Shown: in pieces, positions 45,781 to 55,692 of the stretch | How the letters are laid out: every line of letters begins with the position of its first letter | Numbering within the stretch: position 1 is the stretch's first letter | Assembly: GCA_003569245.1 (NCBI GenBank) | Contig: BGOM01000007.1 | Location: forward strand, 1-64,000 | Direction of reading: 5' to 3' | Length of the DNA: 64,000 nucleotides | Source: Opitutia bacterium | GTDB taxonomy: Bacteria > Verrucomicrobiota > Verrucomicrobiia > Opitutales > UBA953 | Made by a program: the position numbers and the translations under genes | The notes under the pieces: generated by a model | Seen by the model: only the letters and a program-made list of their open reading frames with translations | What the model was told of the DNA's origin: nothing | The model's database searches: none

Positions 45781-47097
45781 CTAGCGGGAGCTGGCCGCTC
45801 CCGCCCTCACCATCTTCACCACGGGATGTTCCGCGCCGAGCTGCGGTTCGAGCACGGCGAGGGCCGCCTGGAACTCGACGGCGGCCTCGGCGGCCTTGCC
45901 TTGTTTCTGGAAAAGCAGGCCGAGGTTCTTGCGCGCGTGGCCGTTTTGTTCCTTCGCCGGGGCTCCGACGCATGCGGCCCATGATTTGCGGAAGCAGTTC
46001 TCGGCTTCGGCGTCCTTGCCGAGGTTCATCAGCACGTAGCCGAGGTTGTTGAACGGCGCGCTGAGGTCGAGGTGGTCCTCGCCGAGCAGCATCATCTTGC
46101 CCGCCACGACCTGGCGCATCAGCGGCTCGGCCTTGGCGAACTCGCCGGCGCCGATCACGAAGTTGAGGTGGATCTGCAGGGTCTCCAGCGCGGGCAGGGG
46201 GTTACCCGCGAAGTTCGCCTTGGCGTATTCATGGGCTTCCCAGGTGAGGCGCGCGGCGTCCTCGGTGCGCCGTTCCATCGCGGCGTAAGTCGCGGCCTGA
46301 TGGGCGGTCTGCAGGACGAACGAGTGGAACTCCTGAGGAGCCTGCGGCAGTTTGCCGGCCACCGAGCGGGCACGGTCGAAGGCCTGCCGCGCATGCCGGG
46401 AGGCCGCGGGTAGGTCGCCCTGTTCGGCGCAGAGCGTGGCCAGGGCCAGCCAGCCTTGCGGGATATTGGGGTCGCCGGCGAGCTGCGGCACGGTTTCCAG
46501 CACCGGCAAGGCCTGCGCCAGCAGCACGCGGGCGCGGGCGAAATCCTTGGTCCGCAGACAGGCCTTGGCGGCGTGGTCGCGGGCCATCGCGAGTTCCCCG
46601 GGCGGACAGTCGGCGTCGGCTTCGCGCGCCTTCACCGCGCGTTCGAGCAGGGCGAGCTCCTTGGCGAACTCCTTACGCTCGAGGTGATGCAGGCTCAGGT
46701 AGGTGAGCGCGTTGGCCAGCAGGGCGCCCGGCATCGGGGCCGACTCGGCGAGGCCGATCGCCTCGTGCAACAGCGCCTCCGCCTCGAGGTTCTCGCCGGC
46801 GCCGCGCAAGGTGATCGCGAGGTCCAGCAGCGCGTCGACGATCAGGCCGGGTCGGTCGCGTCCCGCGAGGCGGCGCATGTCCAGCCGCATCCGTTGCAGC
46901 TGGATCGCCTTCGGGAACTCCCGCTGCGCGCGCAGGTAGGTCGCGTAGGCGTGCATCACGTGGTCGAGCGTGCCGCCATCGCCGAACTCGGCGGCCTTCA
47001 TCGCTTTGTCGAAGTCGGCCTTCGTCGCGGCCACGTCGCCGGTCGCCGCGGTGGCGAGGGCTTGCTTGAGCAGTTCGAGCGGGTTCGGAGGCGCCAT
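45781..47097 (-). CDS. Tetratricopeptide repeat protein
   Basis: The 438-residue cytoplasmic protein is built almost entirely of TPR-like helical hairpins, for example AKELALLERAVKAREADADC, FARARVLLAQALPVLETVP, AEPLMRQVVAGKMMLLGEDH and AEAENCFRKSWAAC. It resembles kinesin-light-chain-type TPR_12 arrays. There is no signal peptide and no enzymatic domain. The role is probably protein-protein interaction, partner unknown. It is the last gene of a minus-strand series (cytochrome, propeller, ThuA), separated from ThuA by about 59 bases, and may or may not belong to that operon. Confidence 0.85.
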   Translation of the reverse strand: MAPPNPLELLKQALATAATGDVAATKADFDKAMKAAEFGDGGTLDHVMHAYATYLRAQREFPKAIQLQRMRLDMRRLAGRDRPGLIVDALLDLAITLRGAGENLEAEALLHEAIGLAESAPMPGALLANALTYLSLHHLERKEFAKELALLERAVKAREADADCPPGELAMARDHAAKACLRTKDFARARVLLAQALPVLETVPQLAGDPNIPQGWLALATLCAEQGDLPAASRHARQAFDRARSVAGKLPQAPQEFHSFVLQTAHQAATYAAMERRTEDAARLTWEAHEYAKANFAGNPLPALETLQIHLNFVIGAGEFAKAEPLMRQVVAGKMMLLGEDHLDLSAPFNNLGYVLMNLGKDAEAENCFRKSWAACVGAPAKEQNGHARKNLGLLFQKQGKAAEAAVEFQAALAVLEPQLGAEHPVVKMVRAGAASSR

Positions 47098-47156
47098 GAC
47101 CGGCCCACTATGAGCCGGTGGCCTGCGCGTGCAAGCCCGGGTCGGCCGCCGCCGGC

Positions 47157-48185
47157 TCAGCGGTAAGCCGAGACCGGCTTGGGCGTGATGCCGAGGCGCC
47201 GGTAGTCGAAGCCGGTCGCGAGCGGGTCGTAGGGGCCGACGGTCTCGACCGAGCGGGTCGGCGTGATCGCCGGCTCCATCTCCATCCCCCAGTAGGCCGC
47301 GTTGATCACCAGCCGGCGCAGGCCGGCGCTCCGGAAGTCGTCGCCGCTACCCATCGTGCATTGGAAGACCCGCGCTTCGCGGCCCGTGCTCGTCCGCCAG
47401 GTCTTGAACCACGCGACCGGCAGGGCCTCCAGCTTCGGGTTCGGGGCGTCGTCGGGCTTGCGGCCCATCAGCGGCTGACCCCACACGAGCGCCGTGCAAC
47501 CGGCCGGCAGGCTACCGCCTTCCTTGTAGGTGCGGTACACGTCGGAGTTGCCCCAGACATCGGTCACCCCGCGGAGGATCGGGTGGTCTTTCTGGGCCTC
47601 GACGAAGATCCCCCGGGTCGAGTCGGCGTGGTAGCGTCCATGGTGCCCGCGGAAGCTTCCGCCGAGCACGTCCTCGCCCCAGTTCACCTGCTTGCCGGCG
47701 AGCTTGTAGGGCAGGGCGCCGTGGAAGCCATGGTTGGCGGTGCGCAGGGCGATGAACGGCTTGCCGGAGTCGACGTACTTCACGATGAGCTCGCGCTCGG
47801 ACATCGGCAGGGTCAGCAGCCGGCAGAAGAAGATGACCTGGTCGGCGGAGGCGAGGTGCTCGAGACCGGGGATGTGGTGCGTCTTGAATTCCTTCTCCTT
47901 ACCTTTCTCCGGGTAGACCGGCATGGTCGGGTCGACCAGCCCCTGCTCGTTCACCGCGAAAAGCACCGTGCAGTCGAAGCCGTGATGCGTGCTGAGCACC
48001 TTGGCCAGCATCGGCATCGACTGTTCGCTGCGGTATTCCTGGTCGGCCGCGATGAGCACGATGTGCTTGCCCTTGCCCGGGCCCTCGCCGCCCGCGTAGG
48101 TGAGCCATTGCGGGTTCTCGGGCACCGGGTGGGCGCAGGCCGTGAGCGCGAGCAGGGGGAGGAGGGCGAGGCAGCGCGGGAGCAT
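47157..48185 (-). CDS. ThuA-domain secreted lipoprotein-like protein
   Basis: The 342-residue exported protein has a hydrophobic N-terminus with a possible lipobox LTAC (Cys 17). The core is ThuA-like, a glutamine-amidotransferase-fold family linked to trehalose and other sugar utilisation: IVLIAADQEYRSEQSM, DQVIFFCRLLTLP, KPFIALRTANHGF, a central GHHGRYHAD and the late RVFQCTMGSGDDFRSAGLRR. It starts 9 bases after the stop of the propeller gene, so it is part of the cytochrome-propeller-ThuA operon. The exact reaction in this family is unclear. Confidence 0.88.
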   Translation of the reverse strand: MLPRCLALLPLLALTACAHPVPENPQWLTYAGGEGPGKGKHIVLIAADQEYRSEQSMPMLAKVLSTHHGFDCTVLFAVNEQGLVDPTMPVYPEKGKEKEFKTHHIPGLEHLASADQVIFFCRLLTLPMSERELIVKYVDSGKPFIALRTANHGFHGALPYKLAGKQVNWGEDVLGGSFRGHHGRYHADSTRGIFVEAQKDHPILRGVTDVWGNSDVYRTYKEGGSLPAGCTALVWGQPLMGRKPDDAPNPKLEALPVAWFKTWRTSTGREARVFQCTMGSGDDFRSAGLRRLVINAAYWGMEMEPAITPTRSVETVGPYDPLATGFDYRRLGITPKPVSAYR

Positions 48186-48194
48186 GGCAGGGGG

Positions 48195-49682
48195 TTACTT
48201 GGCCGGGATCTCGTTGACCGTGTAGTAGGCCTTCGTGTGCAGGAGCGGCGCGCCATCGCGGCCGCGCACCTTGGCGAAGTCGAAATCATGGATGTGGCCG
48301 ACCTCGAGTTTCGCCAGCGTCAGGCGCACGGAGAGACCGTCGGCGGAGGGCTCCGCCTTGAGCACGCGCGGCTCGGTCTGGTCGACCTCGGGGCTGCCGT
48401 AGCCGGCCTGGTAGACGTGGGTGTAGGTCGAGACCGCGTAGTTCGCCGGATCGGCCGCGACCGCGGGGTCGACCGGCAGCGTGAAGGTGACGAGGAAACC
48501 GTCGGGCCGGATGTTGATCTCCTTGACCTCGAAGGGCGTGAGCCCGCTCCAGTCGATCCGCTGGAGCGCGAAGGGCGCGGTCCCGCGGACGGGCCATTGC
48601 GTGTTGGTCGTGAAACCGCCGACGACCAGCTGACCCTGGGGCGCGAACTGCACGTTCATCAGGCCGGTGGCGAGCCCTTCGCGGAAGGGGTAGCACGCGC
48701 CCTGCCAGACCCCGTTCACCTGCTCCGTCGTGGCCCGCAGGAGGATGCTCAGCGTATAATCGCCGAGGAAGAACTGCCCGGCGAACGGCCCGAACTTGCC
48801 GCCGGTGTCGTCCAGCCGGAAGCCGGAGATCGAGCGACCCATCTTGATGTAGGGGAAGCGCACCGCCGGCGGGACGAGCTCGGGGACGCGCGCGCGCTCG
48901 ACGTGCAGGCGGGACTGGCTGTTGGGCTTGGTCGGCGCCTTGAGGTCGGCCGTGTAGGGATACCAGTTGTAGCTCGCGGGATGTCCGAGGAAACCGCCGG
49001 GCTTGAGGTGCTTGAGGGAGCAGCTGCCGTTCCACGGGCCTTGGCTCTCGATGACGAACATCGCCCCTTGCGCGTTGGCGGCGACGCCGCCGGGGCTGCG
49101 CAGGCCGCTGCACACCGGGATCATCCGGCCGTCGGGCGTGACCTTCACCGCCCAGCCACGGAAGAGGTTGTGCGACTCGTAGGACCCGCTCAGGCCGAGG
49201 GCGACCCACACGTTGCCTTCCGGGTCCGGCTTGGACGCGAAGGCGAACTCATGACCTTCGGCGTAGCCCCAGTTGTTCGAGAGCGTCTCGTAGCGATCCG
49301 CCACGCCGTCGCCATCGAGGTCGCGGATGCGCGTCACTTCGCCGAAGGAGGTCGAGATCATCGCGCCATCGCGCCAAGCGAGGGAGAAGATCTCGTCCTG
49401 CCCCGTCGCGAACAGTTGGAACGCCGGCTTCGGGGGCGTCGCGAAGGCCCCGGTCACGAAATAGATGTCTCCGCGGCGCGTGCCGACGGCGAGTCGGCCA
49501 TCCGGGAGAACCTCGAGGCCCCCCGGACGCATCGGCACCGTGGACGGGATCGGGATGTCCACCACCGGGTAGTATTTCGCCTCGGCGGCGGCGGTGCCCC
49601 ACATCGCGCCGAGGTCCTCGGCGGGGAGTCCGGAGGTCAGGACGAAGGCCGTCAGGGCCAGGCAGAGTCGGCGCGTTACCAT
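48195..49682 (-). CDS. Secreted PVC-type dehydrogenase-like propeller protein
   Basis: The 495-residue exported protein has a signal peptide (LALTAFVLTSGLPAED). The propeller has motifs such as GGLEVLPDGRLAVGTRRGD, VTRIRDLDGDGVADRYETL and LRSPGGVAANAQGAMFVIE, as in the large membrane-bound-dehydrogenase-like family of Verrucomicrobia. The C-terminal NYAVSTYTHVYQAGYGSPE matches the tail of the 837-residue propeller at 41.5-44 kb. Its ATG overlaps the 3' end of the multi-heme cytochrome gene by 7 bases, a strong sign of coupled function in electron transfer. The substrate is unknown. Confidence 0.88.
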   Translation of the reverse strand: MVTRRLCLALTAFVLTSGLPAEDLGAMWGTAAAEAKYYPVVDIPIPSTVPMRPGGLEVLPDGRLAVGTRRGDIYFVTGAFATPPKPAFQLFATGQDEIFSLAWRDGAMISTSFGEVTRIRDLDGDGVADRYETLSNNWGYAEGHEFAFASKPDPEGNVWVALGLSGSYESHNLFRGWAVKVTPDGRMIPVCSGLRSPGGVAANAQGAMFVIESQGPWNGSCSLKHLKPGGFLGHPASYNWYPYTADLKAPTKPNSQSRLHVERARVPELVPPAVRFPYIKMGRSISGFRLDDTGGKFGPFAGQFFLGDYTLSILLRATTEQVNGVWQGACYPFREGLATGLMNVQFAPQGQLVVGGFTTNTQWPVRGTAPFALQRIDWSGLTPFEVKEINIRPDGFLVTFTLPVDPAVAADPANYAVSTYTHVYQAGYGSPEVDQTEPRVLKAEPSADGLSVRLTLAKLEVGHIHDFDFAKVRGRDGAPLLHTKAYYTVNEIPAK

Positions 49683-52398
49683 TGGTAGTCGAGGGTGAGG
49701 GTGGTGATGCCGGCGGGGAGCGTGAGCGGGATCAGCACCTCGCCCTCGCGCAGGACCGCCGCGGGCGATGCGATGAGCCGGATCCGTAATTTATCGGCCG
49801 CGTAGGCCTGCGGGCCGGTGGCCGCGACCTTGGTGCCGGCCGCGACGCGGAAGTGGAAGGGCGCCGTGCCGGCGGGCGCCGTGAGCCGGAGGGTCCGGCG
49901 GAAGTAGGCCGCGCCCGCGTCATCGACCCGGTCTTCGAAGCGGTCATCCACCTTTACTTCGCCGTACTCGTAGCGGAAGGTCGGGCGCCGCGCCGCGTCC
50001 AGGTCGTAGCCGCGGAACTGGTAGCCGAGGTTCTGCGGGAAGCCGAAGGTGGTCTTGCCTTTCGCCGGCCAGTTGTCGTCCAGCGACTTCAGGCGATGGA
50101 AAGGGACGCCCGCGGGGAGCGACGCCATCGTGTCGAGCGCACGCGGCTGGAAGGAGCCCAGCTCGACGTTGACGAACTCGCCCTTCCACAGCTGGCGCAG
50201 CGCCATCTCCTCGGTGTCGAAGGCCAGGCTGACACGGCCCGGGTAGCCCACGGCGAGGCCGCGGTAACCGATGCTGCTGCGGCCGCGGGCGATCTCGGCG
50301 ACGTCCGTCACGCGCAGCTCCTTGGACTGGCGGGAGAGGCCGACGGGGTTCCGGGCCTGTTTGCCGGTCTCGAGGTAGCGCCAGAGGGCCTCGATCTGCT
50401 GGTCCGTATCGCCCCCCAGCACATCAGGTCGGAGCGATTTTCCGCCGGGCCAGTAGCTCGGCATGATGATGCCCGGGTGGAAGCGTTGCGGGGCCCGCAT
50501 GTACAGGTGGAACCAGTTCTTCTGGATCCGCTGGGTCAGGTTCACGAGGTCGAGCGCCCCGGCCCCCGCGGATTTCTGCCCGTTGAAATCATGGCACGCG
50601 ATGCAGCTGAAGCCCTTCTCGCCCACCATCTCGTAGCCCGCGTTCCGGGATTCCTGAAGGTTCGCGAGGGGCGGCAACTGCACCGTTTCCAGGTGATCCA
50701 CCTCGGCGAAGAGTCCGATCAGCCGGCGAATATTCGCCTCGCCAAACTGCGGCATCGCCGCGTCGACGTAAGGACGCTGGCGGTGGCCTTGGAGTAGCAC
50801 GGCCTCCAGGCCGGCCGGTGTCAGCTTGGCCCCGACGTCCGACAGGGGCGGAGGCAGGCGGCCCTGGTCGCCAAGGGCCGGCGCGGTGCCGCTGAAGAGG
50901 GCGTTGCGCTCCGGCGGGATGCCACCGAGGCCACGGCGCTCGTGGCAGGCGAGGCAGTTGAGGCGGGCGAGCTCGCCATGGAGGGTCGCCTCGGGCGAGG
51001 CCTTCGCGGCGAGGTCGGCGCGCAGCGCGGCGACGATCCAGCCACGCTGTTCGGCGGAGAGGTCGAAGCGGACGCCGGACAGGCCGCCCGCGTCCAGGCA
51101 GCCGCGCGTCAGGTCAAGCTTGGTCAGCGGCGTTTCTTCCCGCGCTCGCATGCCGAGGTCGTCGTGGCAGTTCGCGCAGGCCTGGGCGAAACGGGCGCGT
51201 CCGCGCTCCGCCTTCGCCGGGTCGAGCGTGGGCGCTTGGAACGGCGCGATGGGCCGATCGGAGATGGAGAGCATCGACCCCGGGATGGGGCCGCGCGGTA
51301 AACCCGGGCCGGCGAGCTCGAGCGTCAGGGAAGGCTCCCGGCCGGTGTGGTAGTAGTCCAGGCGCAGCTTGCGCCAACCGGCGGCCAGCGTGGCCTGGCC
51401 TTCGGCCGCCTGCGGTCCGCGGCGGTCCTTCGGCGCCAGCGTGACGACTTCCTGGCCGTCGATGGTCAGCGTGGCCCCGTTGGCCTTGAGGAAGAACGTA
51501 TGCTCGCCGGCCGACCGGACGTTGATCCAGCCTTCGAAGCGCACCGCCATGTGGTGGTGGACGCGTCCGAGGCTCGCCAGCGCGAAGTCCGCCGTCAGCC
51601 CGGCGCGCTCCGGCTCGACCGCCTCATGGCCGATGCCTTCCCAGACCTGGCCGCGATACATCGTGAAGTGGAGCTGCCCGGGCACGACGGTGTCGCGCAA
51701 CAGGTAGTGGGCGATGCATTCCAGCTCGCGGGCCGGCAGGCGCAGATCGGGCATGCGCAGCGCCGGGCGGCTCACATGTGGTTGGCGCAGGAAGTCGACC
51801 AAGCTCCGCAGGCTGTATTTGCCTTCAAGCGCGCCGAGCGGGACCGATTTCGCCGCCAGCGTCTCGCGGCCTTGGGCGTCGCGCGGGGAGTGGCAGGCCG
51901 CGCAGCCTCGGGCATGGAAGAGTTTCTCGCCTTGGGCGGCGGCCACGGCGTCGGGCGCTTCCGGGACGAAGCGGGACGATCGGGTCGACCGGAGGAACTG
52001 CGTGAGTTCTTCGGCGATGTCCGCGCGCTCGGCGGCCGCCTGGTTCGCGGCGGAGCCAGAGACGGTCCGAAGTGCGCTCGGGCAGGTCGTGCCCGGCTTC
52101 GTCGAGTGCGGGTCGAGGATGAACTTCGCCAGGTAGCCCGGATTCAGCCGGTTCGCCACGTCGGCGAGGCGCGGGGCCTGTTTCGCGGCGGTAAGCGTCC
52201 CCCAGGAGCGCGATGGCACGCCACGCAATTCAGTTCCTCCAGCAGCAGGCGACCCTTGGCGGCGGCCTCGAGGTTGGCCTGGGCGATGCCCGGCAGCGAC
52301 ACCTCGGCGGCAGCCGAGAGGGCGACAAGCACCAGCAGGATCGAAGCGAGTCCCGCGGGGAGACGGCGAGTGGCGGCGGGGTGGGCCGGAGTGGGCAT
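49676..52398 (-). CDS. Multi-heme c-type cytochrome with internal PA14-like domain, frame broken near 52190
   Basis: After repair the protein has 907 residues. A short first frame (52398 to about 52195) gives a signal peptide and heme site CVACH; the rest continues in the next frame. Reading GGGGGG instead of GGGGG near 52190-52200 joins them as CHRAPGGTLTAAKQAPRL. Four more heme motifs follow (CAACH, CANCH, CLACH, CIACH), with a PA14-like stretch between the second and third (VRFEGWINVRSAGEHTFFLK) and a C-terminal beta domain. It parallels the 39.2-41.2 kb cytochrome: five heme sites, PA14, and a propeller partner, which here overlaps by 7 bases. Periplasmic electron transfer is expected. 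Confidence 0.85.
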
Positions 52399-52527
52399 GG
52401 ACCTATTTGGGCCGCGGTCCGGAGGGGTGGCGAGTGGTTATTGATAATCCGGATATTTTCTCCGCATTTTTCGGAGGTTTGAGGGGTTGAATCACGGAAG
52501 CCCTTCCTTATCCCCGATTGTCTCGTA

Positions 52528-53943
52528 ATGAAAGCCCGACTCCTCCTCATCTTCCTCGCTTTGCTTGGTCTGGGCTCCGCGCTCGGGGCTGCGCCGGCGA
52601 CGCCGGCGACGAAGCCGAACATCCTCTTCATCCTCGCCGATGACCTAGGTTTCGCCGAGCTCGGTTGCAATGGTTCCGACCGCTACCAGACCCCGCACAT
52701 CGATGCCTTGGCCAAGGCCGGCGTGCGTTTCACCCGTTTCTACACCGCCCCGCTGTGCGGCCCGTCGCGCGCGTTGATCCTGACCGGTCGCTACGCTTTC
52801 CGTACCGGCGCCGTCAGCCAGGATGCGTGCAAGACCGTCGTTCGCACCGGCGAGAAGGCCGAACGGATGATCCCCACGGTGCTCAAGCAGGCGGGGTACG
52901 CGACGGCCATGATCGGCAAGTGGGGCCAGCTTTCGCCCTCGGGCGATCCGGCCGAGTGGGGGTTCGACCATGACTTTCATTTCAAGGGGAGCGGCATGTA
53001 CTGGAACAGCAAGGTCGCCAAGCCGATGTCCGAGGGCGGGCAGGTGCGCGGCGACCCCGACAGCTATGTCATCGACGGCAAGACCATCAAGGTGAAGGAC
53101 GACGAGTATATCCCGGATCTCCTGCACAAGGACGCGACGGCCTGGCTGGAGGCTCATCGCCATGGACCGTTCTTCCTCTATTACTCGATGTCGCACGTGC
53201 ACGGCGAGATTCTGCCGACGCCGGACAGCGCGCCCGCGCCGAAAGGCGAGACCGAGGAGGCCCGGCGGAAGCGTCATTATGCCGACAATATCGGCTATAT
53301 GGATAAGCTGGTCGGCAAACTGATGGCCGAGCTCGACCGGCTCAAGTTGCGCGAGAACACCCTGATCGTGTTCATGGGGGATAACGGCAGCGCCAAGCCG
53401 AACGCGCCCGACGCGACCATCGGCGGCCGCCGGATCGAGGGCGAGAAGGGTTCCATGAAGGAAGGCGGCGGCCTCGTGCCGTTCTTCGCCACCTGGCCCG
53501 GCGTCACCCCGGCCGGCAAGGTCAACCCCAACGTCGCCGACGCGAGCGACCTCCTGCCGACGTTCGCGGAGCTCGCCGGGGCGCCGCTGCCCACCGGCCG
53601 CGTGATCGATGGTCGCAGCCTCGTCTCCCAGCTCAAGGGTGCCGATACGTCGCCGCGGACCTGGGCTTATTGCCAGTTGAGCAACAATTACTATGTCCGC
53701 GAGGCGGGCTGGAAGCTCGACCAGGCCGGCACTTTATACGACATGAAGGATGCTCCGTTCAAGGAGCTGGCCGTCGCGGCCGACACCAAGGACCCGGCCG
53801 CCTTGGCCGCCCGCGAGCGTCTGGCCGCCGCCCTGGCGGGCTTGAATCCCGCCGCCGGCCATAAGGACGAGTCGGGCGACGGCTCGGGTCGCAGCGCCGG
53901 CAACGAGAAGAAGAAGGGCAAGAAGGCCAAGGAGGCCAAGTGA
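52528..53943 (+). CDS. Secreted sulfatase with Lys-rich C-terminus
   Basis: The 471-residue exported protein has a signal peptide (LLIFLALLGLGSALGAAP), metal site ADDLGF (37-42), formylglycine motif CGPSR (C77), GDNGSAKP and a C-terminal tail rich in Lys (EKKKGKKAKEAK). The usual GKWHLG block reads IGKWGQLS, with the conserved His replaced by Gly, so activity may differ from canonical arylsulfatases. The upstream gap is AT-richer (TTATTGATAATCC) and probably holds the promoter. The stop overlaps the start of the GDSL esterase gene (GTGA), so the two are probably coupled. Confidence 0.92.
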   Translation: MKARLLLIFLALLGLGSALGAAPATPATKPNILFILADDLGFAELGCNGSDRYQTPHIDALAKAGVRFTRFYTAPLCGPSRALILTGRYAFRTGAVSQDACKTVVRTGEKAERMIPTVLKQAGYATAMIGKWGQLSPSGDPAEWGFDHDFHFKGSGMYWNSKVAKPMSEGGQVRGDPDSYVIDGKTIKVKDDEYIPDLLHKDATAWLEAHRHGPFFLYYSMSHVHGEILPTPDSAPAPKGETEEARRKRHYADNIGYMDKLVGKLMAELDRLKLRENTLIVFMGDNGSAKPNAPDATIGGRRIEGEKGSMKEGGGLVPFFATWPGVTPAGKVNPNVADASDLLPTFAELAGAPLPTGRVIDGRSLVSQLKGADTSPRTWAYCQLSNNYYVREAGWKLDQAGTLYDMKDAPFKELAVAADTKDPAALAARERLAAALAGLNPAAGHKDESGDGSGRSAGNEKKKGKKAKEAK

Positions 53944-54655
53944 GCGCCATGCTTTGCCGTGCCCTGCTAGCCCTCGGTCTTTCGGTCGTCGGCGTCCTCG
54001 CCGCGGACGAGGTGCTGACGGATAAATCCACCTCCGCGAAGGTCCTGGCGCTATACCAGAAGACCCTGGCCGCCGCGCAGAAAAGTCCGCCCGCGCCGGG
54101 TGCGGTCATCTGCATCGGTAGCTCCCACATGCAGTTCTGGAAGAGCGTCCAGGAGGATCTCGCCCCCCTGACCGTCCACAACTACGGCATCGGGGCAGCC
54201 GCATGACGCAGGCCGAGGAGTACTTCATCGATAACCTCGCGATCGCCTTCAAGCCGCGCGCCGTGATCCTCTACGAGGGCAGCAACGACATCAATGCCGG
54301 CACCAAGCCGGCGACGGTGCTCGCCAGTTTCCAGCGGCTCCAGCGCAAGTTGCACACGGCCTTGCCCGAGGCGCGGCTGTACGTGCTCGGCGTCGTGCCA
54401 AGTCCCGGCAAGCGGTTCGAGAAGTTCGCCGAGCTCAAGCAGGTCAACGAGCTGCTCCGGGCCGAATGCGCCACGCAGCCTTGGATGAAGTTCATCGACA
54501 CGACCACCCCGCTCCTGGGCGCCGATGGCCAGCCGCGGGAGGAACTCTTCAAGCCTGGCGACATCCACATGGTCCCGGCCGGCTATGCCGTCTGGAAGTC
54601 CGTCATCGCCCCGGTGATCGTGCCGGCCGAGAAGCCCTTTGAGAAGGCGAAGTGA
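53940..54655 (+). CDS. SGNH/GDSL-family esterase, frame broken near 54197
   Basis: If repaired the protein has 238 residues with a signal peptide (LLALGLSVVGVLAADE). Block I is ICIGSSHMQFW, with the nucleophile Ser in the GSS position, as in the GDSL_2/acetylhydrolase-like group of this phylum. Block II should follow VHNYGIG, but the frame ends in AAA-stop at 54206; the continuation MTQAEEYFIDN lies in the next frame. One more G in the GGGG at about 54190-54195 gives GIGGSRMTQ, the canonical block II. Block III LYEGSNDI and the late DIHMVPAGY (catalytic Asp/His) are intact. Coupled to the sulfatase, it may deacetylate the same glycan (inference). Confidence 0.83.
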
Positions 54656-54919
54656 GGGAGGGGAGGGGGGTCGGGGAGGGCTGAATCGAGTGCTGGGTCG
54701 AGTACGGAGGGCTGAGTCGATGGGGCTGCATGAGGTAGGGACCAGCGTCCCTGCTGGGCCGCGGCCGACCGGGGACGGTCAGCCCTACCGATTGCCTGCC
54801 CCACCTGGTGCCCGGCCAACTGGCCAACGGATCAGCGGGTCAACTGTCCGCTGGTCGGACCTACCTCGAGGAAAGATTCGAGGCCTTGTCTCCAAGGCGG
54901 TCGGGACTAGCGTTCCAGG
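54656..54919. repeat. Repeat gap with a short REPIN
   Basis: A GAGTGCTGGGTCGAGTACGG-type block (about 54688-54707), with GGGCTGAGTCGATGGGG after it, precedes a compact REPIN at 54735-54788 that lacks the central spacer of the 44.35-kb copy. CGGCCAACTGGCCAACGGAT follows (about 54813-54832), then CAACTGTCCGCTGGTCGG. The same order (GAGTACGG block, then REPIN) recurs at 55.7 and 59.8 kb. Confidence 0.6.
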
Positions 54920-55692
54920 ATGCGCCGCCTGCCCCTGCTCGCCCTGACCATCGCCACCCTCGCCGCCGCGGAGGAGGAGCCGAAGTGGTTCCCGCTCTTC
55001 AACGGTAAGGACCTCTCGGGTTGGACGCCGAAGATCGCCAAGCACTCCTTGGGTGAGAACTACGCGAATACCTTCCGGGTCGAGGACGGCATGATCAAGG
55101 TCTCGTACGACGGCTACCCGAAGTTCGAGCAGCGCTTCGGGCATCTCTTCACGAACCTCTCCTACTCGCGCTACGTCCTGCGGATGGAATACCGTTTCGC
55201 CGCAAGATGATGGCCGACGCCCCCAAGTACGTAAACCTCAACAGCGGCGTGATGATCCATGCCCAGCCTCCGCAGAGCATGCGCTTCGACCAGGGCTTCC
55301 CGAGCAGCCTCGAGTTCCAGTTCCTCGCTGACGAGGGCAAGGGCGACCGGCCCACGGCGTGCGTCTGCACCCCCGGCACCAACCTCGAGCTCGACGGCAA
55401 ACTCGTCACCCAGCACATCATCCAGTCCAAGGCGCCGACCTTCCCGGCCGATCAGTGGGTGCAGATCGAGGCCGAGGTGCGCGGCAACGATGAGGTCATC
55501 CACCGCGTCAACGGCGTCGAAGTCCTCCGCTACCAGCGTCCGCAGCTCGACCCGCGCAATCACATCTCGCCCGCGACCGACCTGTTGGACGCCGGTGCGG
55601 ACCTCCAGCTCGGCTCCGGCCACATCGCCCTCCAGGCCGAAGGCCAACCCGTCTGGTTCCGCAAGATCGAACTCCGTCGGTTGGGGAAGTGA
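54920..55692 (+). CDS. Secreted DUF1080 protein, frame broken near 55198
   Basis: If repaired this is a 257-residue exported DUF1080 (3-keto-disaccharide hydrolase-like) protein: signal peptide, FPLFNGKDLSGWTPKI opening, RVEDGMIKVSYDGYP, then after the break LNSGVMIHAQPPQSM, EFQFLADEG and the late VNGVEVLRYQRPQLD. The first frame ends YRFAAR-stop at 55210, while KMMADAPKYVNLNSG continues in another frame. One more G in GCCGC near 55196 restores RFAGKMMADAPKY, the usual bridge in this family. A 264-base repeat gap separates it from the GDSL gene upstream. Confidence 0.83.
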
